Shown here: one piece after another, positions 34,768 through 42,923 of the stretch
Position numbering within the stretch: position 1 is the stretch's first letter
Layout: each line of letters opens with the position of its first letter
NCBI GenBank assembly: GCA_027618835.1
Contig: JAQCHZ010000011.1
Span: forward strand, 26,265 to 90,264
Reading direction: 5' to 3'
Length of the DNA: 64,000 bases
DNA from: Chloroflexota bacterium
GTDB taxonomy: Bacteria > Chloroflexota > Dehalococcoidia > Lucifugimonadales > Lucifugimonadaceae
The notes under the pieces: model-generated
Seen by the model: only the letters and a program-made list of their open reading frames with translations
Databases searched by the model: none
Told to the model about the DNA's origin: nothing
Made by a program: the position numbers and the translations under genes

Positions 34768-34820
34768 GAAAAACGGGCGGAGAGTCAGAATTGTTGCTCT
34801 GAAACTCCGCCCGTTTTTTT
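34768..34820. terminator. Strong bidirectional terminator between convergent genes
   Basis: AAAACGGGCGGAG near 34769-34782 pairs with CTCCGCCCGTTTT at 34805-34817. A small inner stem (TCAGA with TCTGA) sits at the tip, and A-runs and T-runs flank both sides. Placed between the DUF4432 gene and the convergent enolase-superfamily gene, it should stop both. Confidence 0.85.
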
Positions 34821-34840
34821 ATCGCTTGATTCTCTAGAAT

Positions 34841-36013
34841 TTACGCCTCGGCGAGAACACCTGCATCTGTTTGATGCGCTCGGATCCAGTCCCAGTCAAG
34901 TGGTACTCCGATGCCTGGTCCGTCTGGAGCAAACACGTTGCCATCGCTGTCGATTCCATCGAGATTGTCGTTGTACCCAAGGTAGACCGGAGCTTTGGTG
35001 GTCTTCACCTTCGGATGAACGAGTCCAAGTTCGAAGAAGTTTGTATTGCGAATCGACGACATGATATGGCGGTGCACAGGGCCAGGACCGTGGAGTTCAA
35101 CGTCGAGTCCGAATCCTTCTGAAGCATGTGCAATTTTCATCGCTCCGGTCACGCCGCCGTCTTCATGGGCGCCAGCGCGTACATAGTCCGTGCCCTCAGC
35201 AACGATGAAATCGACGTGCTGTTCGAGGAGTCGAATGTGCTCGGTCTGCAAGATTGGTGTTTTGACCATTTGACGAAGTTTGCGGTGAGCAAACTGCGAT
35301 ACTCCGCCGTCCTGATACGGATCTTCCCACCAGAAGAAGTTCGCTTCGTCGCATGCTCGGCCAAGCCTTAGCGCATCGCCAAAATTCTTCACTTCGCACG
35401 CAGGGTCGATCAGTAGATCGAGTCGACCGGCGAATTGCTTACCAAGATTCAGTACGTTGTCGACTTCACGCTGAATATTGCTTCCGGCGAGTCCCCAGCC
35501 GTGGACCTTAAACGACCGGTAGCCCATTTCGTAGCACTGTTCGGCGAAATCGGCGAAGTCTTCGGGAGTTGCGAGTCCGCCATTCTCATCGCCGTGCAGG
35601 GTCGATGCGTAAGCAGGGAGTGCTTTCTTCTCGCCGCCGAGAAGACGATAGAGAGGTTCATCGTAGAACTTGCCAGCGATGTCCCAGAGCGCTATATCGA
35701 TCACACCGACGCCTAGCATTGCTCCGTGTCGGAGGCCGCGTTTGGTGTCGTTGTAGATTTTTTCACGTGATAGTGCGTCTTTACCGATCAGGTATTCAGC
35801 GACTGTTTGAACATCGCCTATAGCGCGCCCGATTTCAGGATATTCACCGACGATTCCTTGGTCGGTGTGGATCTGGAGCACGGTTCCAGATTGCTTCAAC
35901 TTGGAGCCAGCTTCGTAAACCATGTTGAACGTGTTGTAGTCCTTGCCAACGTTGTCGAGCTCGTGCTCATAGGTCGTGACAGAGACTTTGGTGATCTTCG
36001 GACTGGCTTTCAT
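34841..36013 (-). CDS. Enolase-superfamily (mandelate racemase / muconate lactonizing) enzyme, probable sugar-acid dehydratase
   Basis: 390 residues with a capping N-terminal domain and a TIM barrel. Metal ligands are intact: Asp203 (LLIDPAC), Glu230 (FWWEDPYQ) and Glu258 (LQTEHIR). The end of the second barrel strand reads KVH (Lys169, His171) where mandelate racemase has KxK. His308 stands where the catalytic His of mandelate racemase lies (21 residues after GG), but its partner Asp is replaced by Gly281. So the acid/base set is not that of a classical racemase. Known relatives dehydrate aldonic acids. It is divergent from the zinc dehydrogenase at 36222, suggesting shared control of one pathway. 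Confidence 0.87.
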   Translation of the reverse strand: MKASPKITKVSVTTYEHELDNVGKDYNTFNMVYEAGSKLKQSGTVLQIHTDQGIVGEYPEIGRAIGDVQTVAEYLIGKDALSREKIYNDTKRGLRHGAMLGVGVIDIALWDIAGKFYDEPLYRLLGGEKKALPAYASTLHGDENGGLATPEDFADFAEQCYEMGYRSFKVHGWGLAGSNIQREVDNVLNLGKQFAGRLDLLIDPACEVKNFGDALRLGRACDEANFFWWEDPYQDGGVSQFAHRKLRQMVKTPILQTEHIRLLEQHVDFIVAEGTDYVRAGAHEDGGVTGAMKIAHASEGFGLDVELHGPGPVHRHIMSSIRNTNFFELGLVHPKVKTTKAPVYLGYNDNLDGIDSDGNVFAPDGPGIGVPLDWDWIRAHQTDAGVLAEA

Positions 36014-36221
36014 TTCATTCTCCTAGTTGATAGCTGTTGTGATGACTCGACGGACTGTTAGGAAGCAGCAATATGCGCCTAACTGAATTGAATTCGCTGC
36101 GAGATGTTAGCACTTCTATGCTGATGAATTCATCACAGCAATGACGATTGCAGAAGATTGTGCTGCGTGTAGAATTCCGTCGAAATCGACCTAAACTATC
36201 GGTAAACTCAACTACAGACAT

Positions 36222-37283
36222 ATGCAAGCTATCGTTTATCACGACAACAAAGACGTCAGACTCGAAGAGATCGCCGAGCCAAATCCGGGTCCCGGCGAGG
36301 TGAAGTTACGGATTACCGGAACGTCTATCTGCGCTACGGATATCGAAGAATGGCAGTACGGACCGTTATGGGTGCAGCACGGATCACCCAACGCGATGAC
36401 CGGCAAGCAGACTCCACTTGTTCTGGGACACGAAACAGCGGGAACCGTCGCCGAGCTCGGAGACGGCGTCGATAACGTTGCGGTTGGCGATCGAGTAGCG
36501 ATCAACACAGTTCTTACTTGCGAGACTTGTTTTTGGTGCATGAGAGGGCAGCAGGCCGTTTGTCCGAATATGGCAGTTGCGGGTTTCATGGCAGACGGCG
36601 GACTCGCTGAATTTATGGTCTGGCCTGCAGACAAATTAGTACCGATGCCCGACAGCATCTCGGATGCCGAAGGACCGCTCCTTGAGCCAGCGACAGTGGC
36701 GGTGCATGGTGTGCGTCGTTCAGGAGTTCGACCAGGAGACAATGTCGCCGTGCTCGGGTGCGGTACGGTCGGGTTGCTGACAGTTCAAGCGTTCAAGGCA
36801 GCTGGTGCACGAGTAATCGCCATCGACGTGCGAGAACAAAGTCTGACCCTTGCTAAAGAGCTTGGAGCTGATGAGACCGTTAGCTCCCGCGATGAATCTG
36901 CGGCGGCGGCTCAGTTATTGGAACTTACTGGTGGAATAGGTCCGGACATCGTTGTCGAAACCGCTGGAGCGAAGGAAACACCTCGCATGGCGATTGGGTG
37001 GACGCGCCGAGGCGGTACGACGCTGTTGCTAGGAATCTACTCAACCACCCCTGAGATCAATTTTAACAATGTGGTCGGACCTGAAATTACCATAATCGGA
37101 TCAGTGGCTACATCACCAGGTGATCTCGAAGCTGCCGTCGAATTGGTTGGCAACGGCAGTATCAACGTGAAGCCGCTCATATCGGAGATTGTTCCGCTGA
37201 GTCGGGCTATGGAAGATGGGTTCCATAGAATGCTCGATCCGAACAAAGATATTTACCGAATCGTAATTCAGCCCGGATCGTAG
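36222..37283 (+). CDS. Zinc-dependent MDR alcohol/sugar dehydrogenase
   Basis: 353 residues. The catalytic zinc ligands are Cys in TSICATDIEEW, His-Glu in VLGHETAG and Glu in LLEPATVAVHG. The structural zinc cluster is the Cys quartet in TCETCFWCMRGQQAVC. The Rossmann loop is VAVLGCGTVGLLTVQ. This fits the sorbitol / threonine / 2-keto-gluconate dehydrogenase group of medium-chain dehydrogenases. With the DUF4432 proteins and the enolase-superfamily enzyme next to it, oxidation of a sugar or polyol is the likeliest role. Sixteen bases separate it from the second DUF4432 gene, so they are co-transcribed. Confidence 0.9.
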   Translation: MQAIVYHDNKDVRLEEIAEPNPGPGEVKLRITGTSICATDIEEWQYGPLWVQHGSPNAMTGKQTPLVLGHETAGTVAELGDGVDNVAVGDRVAINTVLTCETCFWCMRGQQAVCPNMAVAGFMADGGLAEFMVWPADKLVPMPDSISDAEGPLLEPATVAVHGVRRSGVRPGDNVAVLGCGTVGLLTVQAFKAAGARVIAIDVREQSLTLAKELGADETVSSRDESAAAAQLLELTGGIGPDIVVETAGAKETPRMAIGWTRRGGTTLLLGIYSTTPEINFNNVVGPEITIIGSVATSPGDLEAAVELVGNGSINVKPLISEIVPLSRAMEDGFHRMLDPNKDIYRIVIQPGS

Positions 37284-37298
37284 AAAGGCTTCAACAGA

Positions 37299-38381
37299 TT
37301 GCACTATCAAGACGAGCGAACGACCGGCTGTAGGGTTTCAGATTCTTGGACGTATCGGGGACTGAAGACCGTTGTTCTTGAGAACGAACTTGTGCGAATT
37401 ACGGTGCTTGCGGACAAAGGATCTGACATCTACAGCTTCGTTCACAAGCCGACCGACACCGATTTCATGTGGAAGACGCCTTGGGGTGTTCGTGATCCCA
37501 GTAAGACCGTCCCGCCAACGGGAGACCCAAGTTCGATTTGGCTCGATTTCTACGAAGGTGGTTGGCAAACCGTGGTTCCGCATGGGGGATATTCAGATCA
37601 GGTTTACGGTGCCGACTTCGGGATTCATGGTGATGTGAACTTGATTCCGTGGGACACCGTGATAGTAGAAGACACTCCTGAATCGGTAAGTGTACGATTC
37701 AGTGCCAAGAGCGTTCGCATGCCGATGAAAGTATCGAAGACACTCACGCTGGTTTCGGGTTCGCCAACACTGAAAGTAGAAGAATCGGTTACCAACGAGG
37801 GTGAAGAAGACCTTGATGTAGTTTGGTTAGAGCACATCGCCATTGGGCCACCAGTGCTTTCCGATAAATCTAGATTATTTGTTCCTGAATCTAGGCTGCT
37901 GAGCCATCCTGAAAGCATCGATCCGAATTCTAAGCTGGAACCTGATTTCACTGGCGATTGGCCTAACATGAACGCCAAAGACGGTTCTGTACTCGACTTC
38001 AGTCGTATTCCACCGAAAGAGGATCGTTCGCTCGACATGGCGTACATGACTGAGATGTCGGAGGGCTGGTACGCTCTGCTCAATGAAGAGACGAACATCG
38101 GCTGGGCGGTTAGCTATCCAGTTGAGACGTTTAAGTACCTCTGGTACTGGCGTAATTTTGGCGGCGGATATGGTTATCCGTGGTACGGAAGGTGCTACAA
38201 CGCGGGCTTAGAACCCTGCACAAGCTTCGGAAATGGCGGTATAAAGCAAGCCCAAGAAAACGGAACTGCTTTGAATATCGGTGCTGGAGCGACGGTTTCG
38301 GTGACCATCACGGCAGGCCCTTTCACTGGCTCTGGAATAGTGAAAAGGGTGGATCCGGACGGTGCCGTGACATTTGAATAG
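37299..38381 (+). CDS. DUF4432 / galactose-mutarotase-like protein, copy 2
   Basis: 360 residues from TTG 37299, which gives MHYQDERTTGCRVSDSWTY, almost identical to the start of the copy at 33673; this paralogy fixes both starts. Shared blocks are LKTVVLENEL, FMWKTPWGVRD, EGGWQTVVPHGG, VETFKYLWYW and GYPWYGRCYNAGLEP. The middle parts differ more, so the two copies probably bind different sugars or anomers. It follows the zinc dehydrogenase by 15 bases and is followed after 88 bases by an aldo/keto reductase. A direct substrate cannot be named. Confidence 0.78.
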   Translation: MHYQDERTTGCRVSDSWTYRGLKTVVLENELVRITVLADKGSDIYSFVHKPTDTDFMWKTPWGVRDPSKTVPPTGDPSSIWLDFYEGGWQTVVPHGGYSDQVYGADFGIHGDVNLIPWDTVIVEDTPESVSVRFSAKSVRMPMKVSKTLTLVSGSPTLKVEESVTNEGEEDLDVVWLEHIAIGPPVLSDKSRLFVPESRLLSHPESIDPNSKLEPDFTGDWPNMNAKDGSVLDFSRIPPKEDRSLDMAYMTEMSEGWYALLNEETNIGWAVSYPVETFKYLWYWRNFGGGYGYPWYGRCYNAGLEPCTSFGNGGIKQAQENGTALNIGAGATVSVTITAGPFTGSGIVKRVDPDGAVTFE

Positions 38382-38469
38382 ACACGAAGGCGAGTCGCTA
38401 ACATTGCGGTCGCCAGTATGACGACAAACTTATTTAGCGAAATACGAATCAGTACAGACAGGATCGACA

Positions 38470-39471
38470 ATGCGTAAGCGAATGTTTGGTGACTCAGGGC
38501 TTGAAACTTCAGTTATCGGCTACGGCGGCTGGCCGATGGGTCGAGGAATGTACGGCGATTTCGACGACGATCAGGCTATTGCAGCAGCTCGAACATCGTA
38601 CGAAAACGGAATCACTCTGTTCGACACCGCCGCTGTTTACGGTTGGGGATACGGTGAAACGCTAATGGGCAAAGCGCTCAAAGGCATCCGTGAGGACGTT
38701 GTTCTCGTCACTAAAGGCGCACGTGAATGGGTTCGAGATAACCCAGATCGTCGTGCGGCGACCGTTTCAGACTCAGACCCAAAACGTTTGCTGGCATCCA
38801 TAGACGAAAGTCTTCAGCGTTTGCAGACCGACTACATCGACCTGTTTCTGATCCACTGGCCTGATCACGATCGTGCGTTTTCAGAACCTATGGAAGCTCT
38901 TGAACAGGCAAAGAAGGCTGGAAAAATCCGCCACACTGGAGTTTCCAACTTTTCGGTCGAAATGATGGCTGAAAGTCGAGAGACAAGTCCGATCATCACT
39001 AACCAGATCGGCTACCATATTTTCGACCGTCGACCTGAAGCCGACGTTATGCCTTTCGTGAAAAAGAACGGCATGGGAATCATGGCTTACGGATCACTTG
39101 CTCACGGTTTACTCACAGGCGCTTGGACCGCCGACACGACGTTCGGTGATGATGACTGGCGTCGCAGTGGAGCCAACTTCGGTATCAACTCTTGGGGACC
39201 TGAGAACCTATCCGCCAACGTCGCGGTAGTTGAGAAGTTGAAGGTCATCGCTGGGGATCACGGCAAGACGATTCCTCAGCTAGCAATTGCATGGGTGCTT
39301 GCGAACGACGCCGTTAGCGTTGCGCTCGCCGGTTCCGTAACTCCAGCTGAAGCGACCGAGAACCTTGGTGGCGACTGGGAGATGCCGGATGAAATCAGTA
39401 AAGAAATCGACACTCTTGTGCTTTCCGAAGGTTCAGGGGTCGGTACATCAGGCATGGAGATTGCGACTTAG
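38470..39471 (+). CDS. Aldo/keto reductase
   Basis: 333 residues with the full catalytic tetrad: Asp and Tyr in LFDTAAVYGWGYGE, Lys in VLVTKGARE, and His in LFLIHWPDHD. The ending (VSVALAGSVTPAEATENLGG) is the usual NADP-binding helix of the family. It reduces or oxidises a carbonyl/alcohol pair on a sugar or aldehyde. Position downstream of the DUF4432 / zinc dehydrogenase genes and upstream of an amidohydrolase suggests a shared sugar pathway. It differs clearly from the aldo/keto reductase at 10272. Confidence 0.87.
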   Translation: MRKRMFGDSGLETSVIGYGGWPMGRGMYGDFDDDQAIAAARTSYENGITLFDTAAVYGWGYGETLMGKALKGIREDVVLVTKGAREWVRDNPDRRAATVSDSDPKRLLASIDESLQRLQTDYIDLFLIHWPDHDRAFSEPMEALEQAKKAGKIRHTGVSNFSVEMMAESRETSPIITNQIGYHIFDRRPEADVMPFVKKNGMGIMAYGSLAHGLLTGAWTADTTFGDDDWRRSGANFGINSWGPENLSANVAVVEKLKVIAGDHGKTIPQLAIAWVLANDAVSVALAGSVTPAEATENLGGDWEMPDEISKEIDTLVLSEGSGVGTSGMEIAT

Positions 39472-39529
39472 CAAGGCGTTTCGCATTCATCCACAGTTAC
39501 GACATCCATAACGCAAAACGAGCTATCGC

Positions 39530-40309
39530 ATGATCATCGACACCCATTGCCATGCAGGCAAAAACTGGTTCCTCCCTATTGAATCTCTTGAGTTCGAAAT
39601 GAACCGGTCGGGTGTCGATGGTGCGGTGCTTATTCAACACGGTGGCACCTACGACAACGACTACTTGTTCAAAGAAGCTGCGAAACGCGACGGTCGGTTC
39701 AAGGTGGTCGTAATGGTCGACCCGGCAGATCCCGATCCTCTCGGAACCCTCGAAAATTTGGCAGAGCAGGGCGCTGCTGGAGTGCGAATTGCGCCAGACG
39801 GTGCATTCAATGCGCTACCTGACGTGACGGATATCTGGCGCAAAGCAGGGTCTTTGGGCTTGGTGATCAGTTCGATTGGTGATGACAAACGGTTTGCTAG
39901 CGACAGCTTCAAGAAAATCATCGATGATTGCCCGAACACTCAGATTGTGATCGAGCACTTGGCAGGTGTCGGCATCACTGATGCTCCGTACACCGATTAC
40001 AAATCGGCTCTTGAATGCGCCCAGCGCCCAAATACAACGATCAAGGTTCCGGGTCTAGGCGAAATTACTCCTCGACCTCCGGTTCTGTTGCCCGACTTCC
40101 GCTTCGACAATATTCCACCTCTATTCGAAATGGCATACGAAGCGTTCGGGGCTGATCGCATGATGTGGGGGAGCGACTATCCACCGAGTGCGGGTCGTGA
40201 GGGCTACGGGAATAGTCTCGAAGGTGTTCGTAGTCATCAGGCATTTGCCAAGGGCGACGACATCGACTGGGTTCTGGGCAAGACTGCTGCTCGAGTTTGG
40301 GGATTCTAG
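39530..40309 (+). CDS. Amidohydrolase-family TIM-barrel protein (lactonase / decarboxylase type)
   Basis: 259 residues of the amidohydrolase-related (COG2159-type) group. The N-terminal metal motif is IIDTHCHAG (HxH), a His appears in VIEHLAG and the metal Asp is in MMWGSDYPPSAGREG. This group includes L-fuconolactonase, gamma-resorcylate decarboxylase and related hydrolases. Given the oxidoreductases upstream that could make sugar lactones, a lactonase role is attractive but unproved. It closes the plus-strand sugar cluster; a short GGCTGA/TCAGCC hairpin lies just after its stop. Confidence 0.82.
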   Translation: MIIDTHCHAGKNWFLPIESLEFEMNRSGVDGAVLIQHGGTYDNDYLFKEAAKRDGRFKVVVMVDPADPDPLGTLENLAEQGAAGVRIAPDGAFNALPDVTDIWRKAGSLGLVISSIGDDKRFASDSFKKIIDDCPNTQIVIEHLAGVGITDAPYTDYKSALECAQRPNTTIKVPGLGEITPRPPVLLPDFRFDNIPPLFEMAYEAFGADRMMWGSDYPPSAGREGYGNSLEGVRSHQAFAKGDDIDWVLGKTAARVWGF

Positions 40310-40540
40310 GTACTGGCTGACTTATCAGCCCATCACGAAGCTCCGACGAGTCTGGGTTCCGTGTGAGCGCCCATAACTCGGTACATCACGAACGGAATAA
40401 TCGTTCAGTACTCGACTTGCCGACATCAACAAATTACACGGTTCACGGTCTTAGTGTTGGGGCAGGTTAGACAAACTCGATTAGAATTAGCTGCTCTGAC
40501 TCGAAATTCGGCAGAGAAATCGCTCATAATTAACAGCACG

Positions 40541-41902
40541 ATGACTTCTCAATTCGAGCCCGTTCGCCGGCTCCCCAATATGCAAGACATAGGTCCGACT
40601 GCACTGGCAGAGCGCGACGCTGCGATTACGACGTTGCGCGGAGTATTCGGTCTACGCGGTTACGACCGTTCCGAGACTCCGATCCTTGAGCAAACGGAAC
40701 TGTACATTCGGAAATCTGGTGGAGCTCTGTCATCGAGACTCTACGGGTTCTTAGAGCCTGGCGGACTAGACGTAAGTCTACGGCCTGAATTTACTTCAGC
40801 AATTCTCCGGCAAATCGCTAACACGACTGCGAGCGACGGCCAGATTCGGCTCATGTACGACGGCCCTGTTTTCCGATATGCCAGGCCGGAAGATGAGGAC
40901 GGCGACAAAACTCGGCAGTTCACACAACTCGGAGCTGAAATGATCGGTGCTCACGCGCCTTCAGCCGATGGTGAAGTTATCGCGATGGCCCTTGAAGGGC
41001 TTGAAGCGCTAGGTATTACTGGCGGCCGGGTAGTTGTCGGGCACGTTGGCGTTGTAGTCGATGCTCTATCGGAGTTCAATCTTTCGGAACGAGCCAAGTT
41101 ATTTCTCATAAACAACATCGGCGAATTGAAGAACGGTGAAGTCGAAGAAGTGTCCAATAAGGCGACTGCGCTCGGATTTATTACCGAAGCGGTAGTCGAC
41201 GATGCCCAAGCAGCGGCCGATCGGGAACGCATCGCTTCCACGATCGAGCAAGTTTTGGCTGAAGGGATGGGCGTGCAGTTCGGTAAGAACACCGGAGTAC
41301 GAACCCCTGCAGAGATAGTTGCAAGACTCTCTCGCAAGATGTCGCAAGTCGAGAATCCTGTCGACTTCAAGAGAGCGTTGGATATGCTGGTGAATCTTTC
41401 GCAGGTCAGTGGTCCAGCTGTGAGTGCACTCCAACAAGGCGAAGCTGTTCTTTCTTCCGCTGGAGTTTCTGCCGACTTGATTTCAAATTTAGGCGAAGTT
41501 TTGGAGTCAGCTGAAATCGAGGGCGTTTCCAGCGATCGTTTGAACATCGATTTCGGAATGGCTCGAGGTATTGCCTACTACACGGGAATGCTATTTGACA
41601 TTTATCTCGACGATGCTCACTCAGAAACGCTTGGCGGCGGAGGCCGATACGACGGGCTTACTCGGGCTCTCGGCTACGACCGCGACGTGCCTTCGCTCGG
41701 GTTCGCTTACAACCTTGAAGCGGTGATAGCTGCGATTGGGTCGACCGACAATGCTTCCGACGAGATCACTATGATTTCACCGGAAGCCGAAGGATCTATT
41801 GCTGAAGCAGTCGCTAAAGCTAAAGATCTTCGAGCAAACGGGCAGCGATCCGCTATCGAATTCCAAAGTTTGAATGATCCTAGTGAAGACCAGGTGACGT
41901 AA
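40541..41902 (+). CDS. hisZ: ATP phosphoribosyltransferase regulatory subunit (HisZ)
   Basis: 453 residues from ATG 40541 (MTSQFEPVRRLPNMQDIGP). It is a class II synthetase fold without function in tRNA charging: motif 2-like RYARPEDEDG with QFTQLGAEMIG, and FGMARGIAYYTGMLFDIY where HisRS has its histidine-binding loop. The C-terminus keeps a partial anticodon-like end only. It heads hisZ-hisG-hisD-hisC-hisB and its stop overlaps the hisG ATG (TAATG). HisZ normally binds a short HisG to confer histidine feedback. Its HisG partner here is the long form, which is unusual. A HisS identity is less likely given this operon position. Confidence 0.86.
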   Translation: MTSQFEPVRRLPNMQDIGPTALAERDAAITTLRGVFGLRGYDRSETPILEQTELYIRKSGGALSSRLYGFLEPGGLDVSLRPEFTSAILRQIANTTASDGQIRLMYDGPVFRYARPEDEDGDKTRQFTQLGAEMIGAHAPSADGEVIAMALEGLEALGITGGRVVVGHVGVVVDALSEFNLSERAKLFLINNIGELKNGEVEEVSNKATALGFITEAVVDDAQAAADRERIASTIEQVLAEGMGVQFGKNTGVRTPAEIVARLSRKMSQVENPVDFKRALDMLVNLSQVSGPAVSALQQGEAVLSSAGVSADLISNLGEVLESAEIEGVSSDRLNIDFGMARGIAYYTGMLFDIYLDDAHSETLGGGGRYDGLTRALGYDRDVPSLGFAYNLEAVIAAIGSTDNASDEITMISPEAEGSIAEAVAKAKDLRANGQRSAIEFQSLNDPSEDQVT

Positions 41903-42921
41903 TGAGTAATCTGCGTTTTGCCCTGCCATCTAGCGGAGCTTTATTCGACGGCACTTTAAAGCTGTTGGACGAGTGCGACTTATCAGTAAGACGCGCCAAT
42001 TCCCGACGTTATACGGCAGACATTCCGTCATTGCAGGGAGTCGACGTCCTTTTTCAACGACAGTCCGATATTACAATCGAGATCGATGGCGGAAGTGCCG
42101 ACATTGGCGTTGTAGGGCTCGACCGATACTACGAATCACGCCTCGAACTTGGCGACACAGTTCTGTTGCACGATGGACTCGGTTTCGGTGCGTCAAAGCT
42201 TGTAATTGCGGTTCCTGATGCGTGGCTCGATGTGACCAGCATGGCTGATCTTGCTGATATCGCTTTGGAGTTCAGAGCTAAGGGTCGGGATCTCCGGATC
42301 GCGTGCAAATATGAACGACTCGTGAAACGGTTCTTGAACGAGAACGACGTCAATTACGTTTCGATGGTTCACGTCTCAGGCGGGCTCGAAGCAGCTCCGG
42401 TCATGGGTTATGCGGATATCATTGCCGATATCACCGCAACAGGTACGACCCTACGTGAAAACGGTTTGCGTATTTTGGTCGACGGTATTGTGATCGAATC
42501 GCAATCTGTGATCGTTGGCAATGGTCATGCTTTGGCAAACGACCCTGAGAAACTTGCGCATGCTCGACAGATACTCGAAAAAATCGAGGCAAGCCAGCGT
42601 GCTCAAAAATACCAGCGGGTAACTGGTGATATTCAAGGCGAATCTGAAGACGAAGTTGCACGACAGGTAATGCGTCGTCCTGAGCTTGGTGGACTAGACG
42701 GCCCAACTATTTCGGCTGTGCACACTGGGAAGCAGAACAATTGGTTCACTGTTCAGGTTTTGGTGCGCAAATCCGACCTACCTGACGCTGTGAGCCACTT
42801 CCGTGATCTTGGTGGCATTGGTATCGCTGCGAACGACGTTCAGTATGTTTACCGAGAACGATGCGAGTCATACGACCGTCTCGTCGAAAATCTTAAACCG
42901 TTTAAAGAATCGGGGGAGTAG
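41902..42921 (+). CDS. hisG: ATP phosphoribosyltransferase, long form with C-terminal regulatory domain
   Basis: 339 residues. The catalytic part (about 1-225) shows LRFALPSSGALFD, the GSADIGVVGLDRYYE loop and the PRPP-binding ADIIADITATGTTLREN. The last 100 residues (VARQVMRRPELGGLDGPTIS onwards, then WFTVQVLVRKSDL and GGIGIAANDVQYVY) match the ACT-like domain of long HisG, which binds histidine. HisZ-dependent HisG proteins are usually about 210 residues and lack it, so this operon carries both regulatory devices. It catalyses the first step of histidine synthesis. hisD follows after two bases. Confidence 0.9.
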   Translation: MSNLRFALPSSGALFDGTLKLLDECDLSVRRANSRRYTADIPSLQGVDVLFQRQSDITIEIDGGSADIGVVGLDRYYESRLELGDTVLLHDGLGFGASKLVIAVPDAWLDVTSMADLADIALEFRAKGRDLRIACKYERLVKRFLNENDVNYVSMVHVSGGLEAAPVMGYADIIADITATGTTLRENGLRILVDGIVIESQSVIVGNGHALANDPEKLAHARQILEKIEASQRAQKYQRVTGDIQGESEDEVARQVMRRPELGGLDGPTISAVHTGKQNNWFTVQVLVRKSDLPDAVSHFRDLGGIGIAANDVQYVYRERCESYDRLVENLKPFKESGE

Positions 42922-42923
42922 CT

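Noticed and set aside
40314..40329. GGCTGA/TCAGCC hairpin after the amidohydrolase gene as a terminator
   Set aside because: Only six pairs and no T-run follows, so too weak to call.
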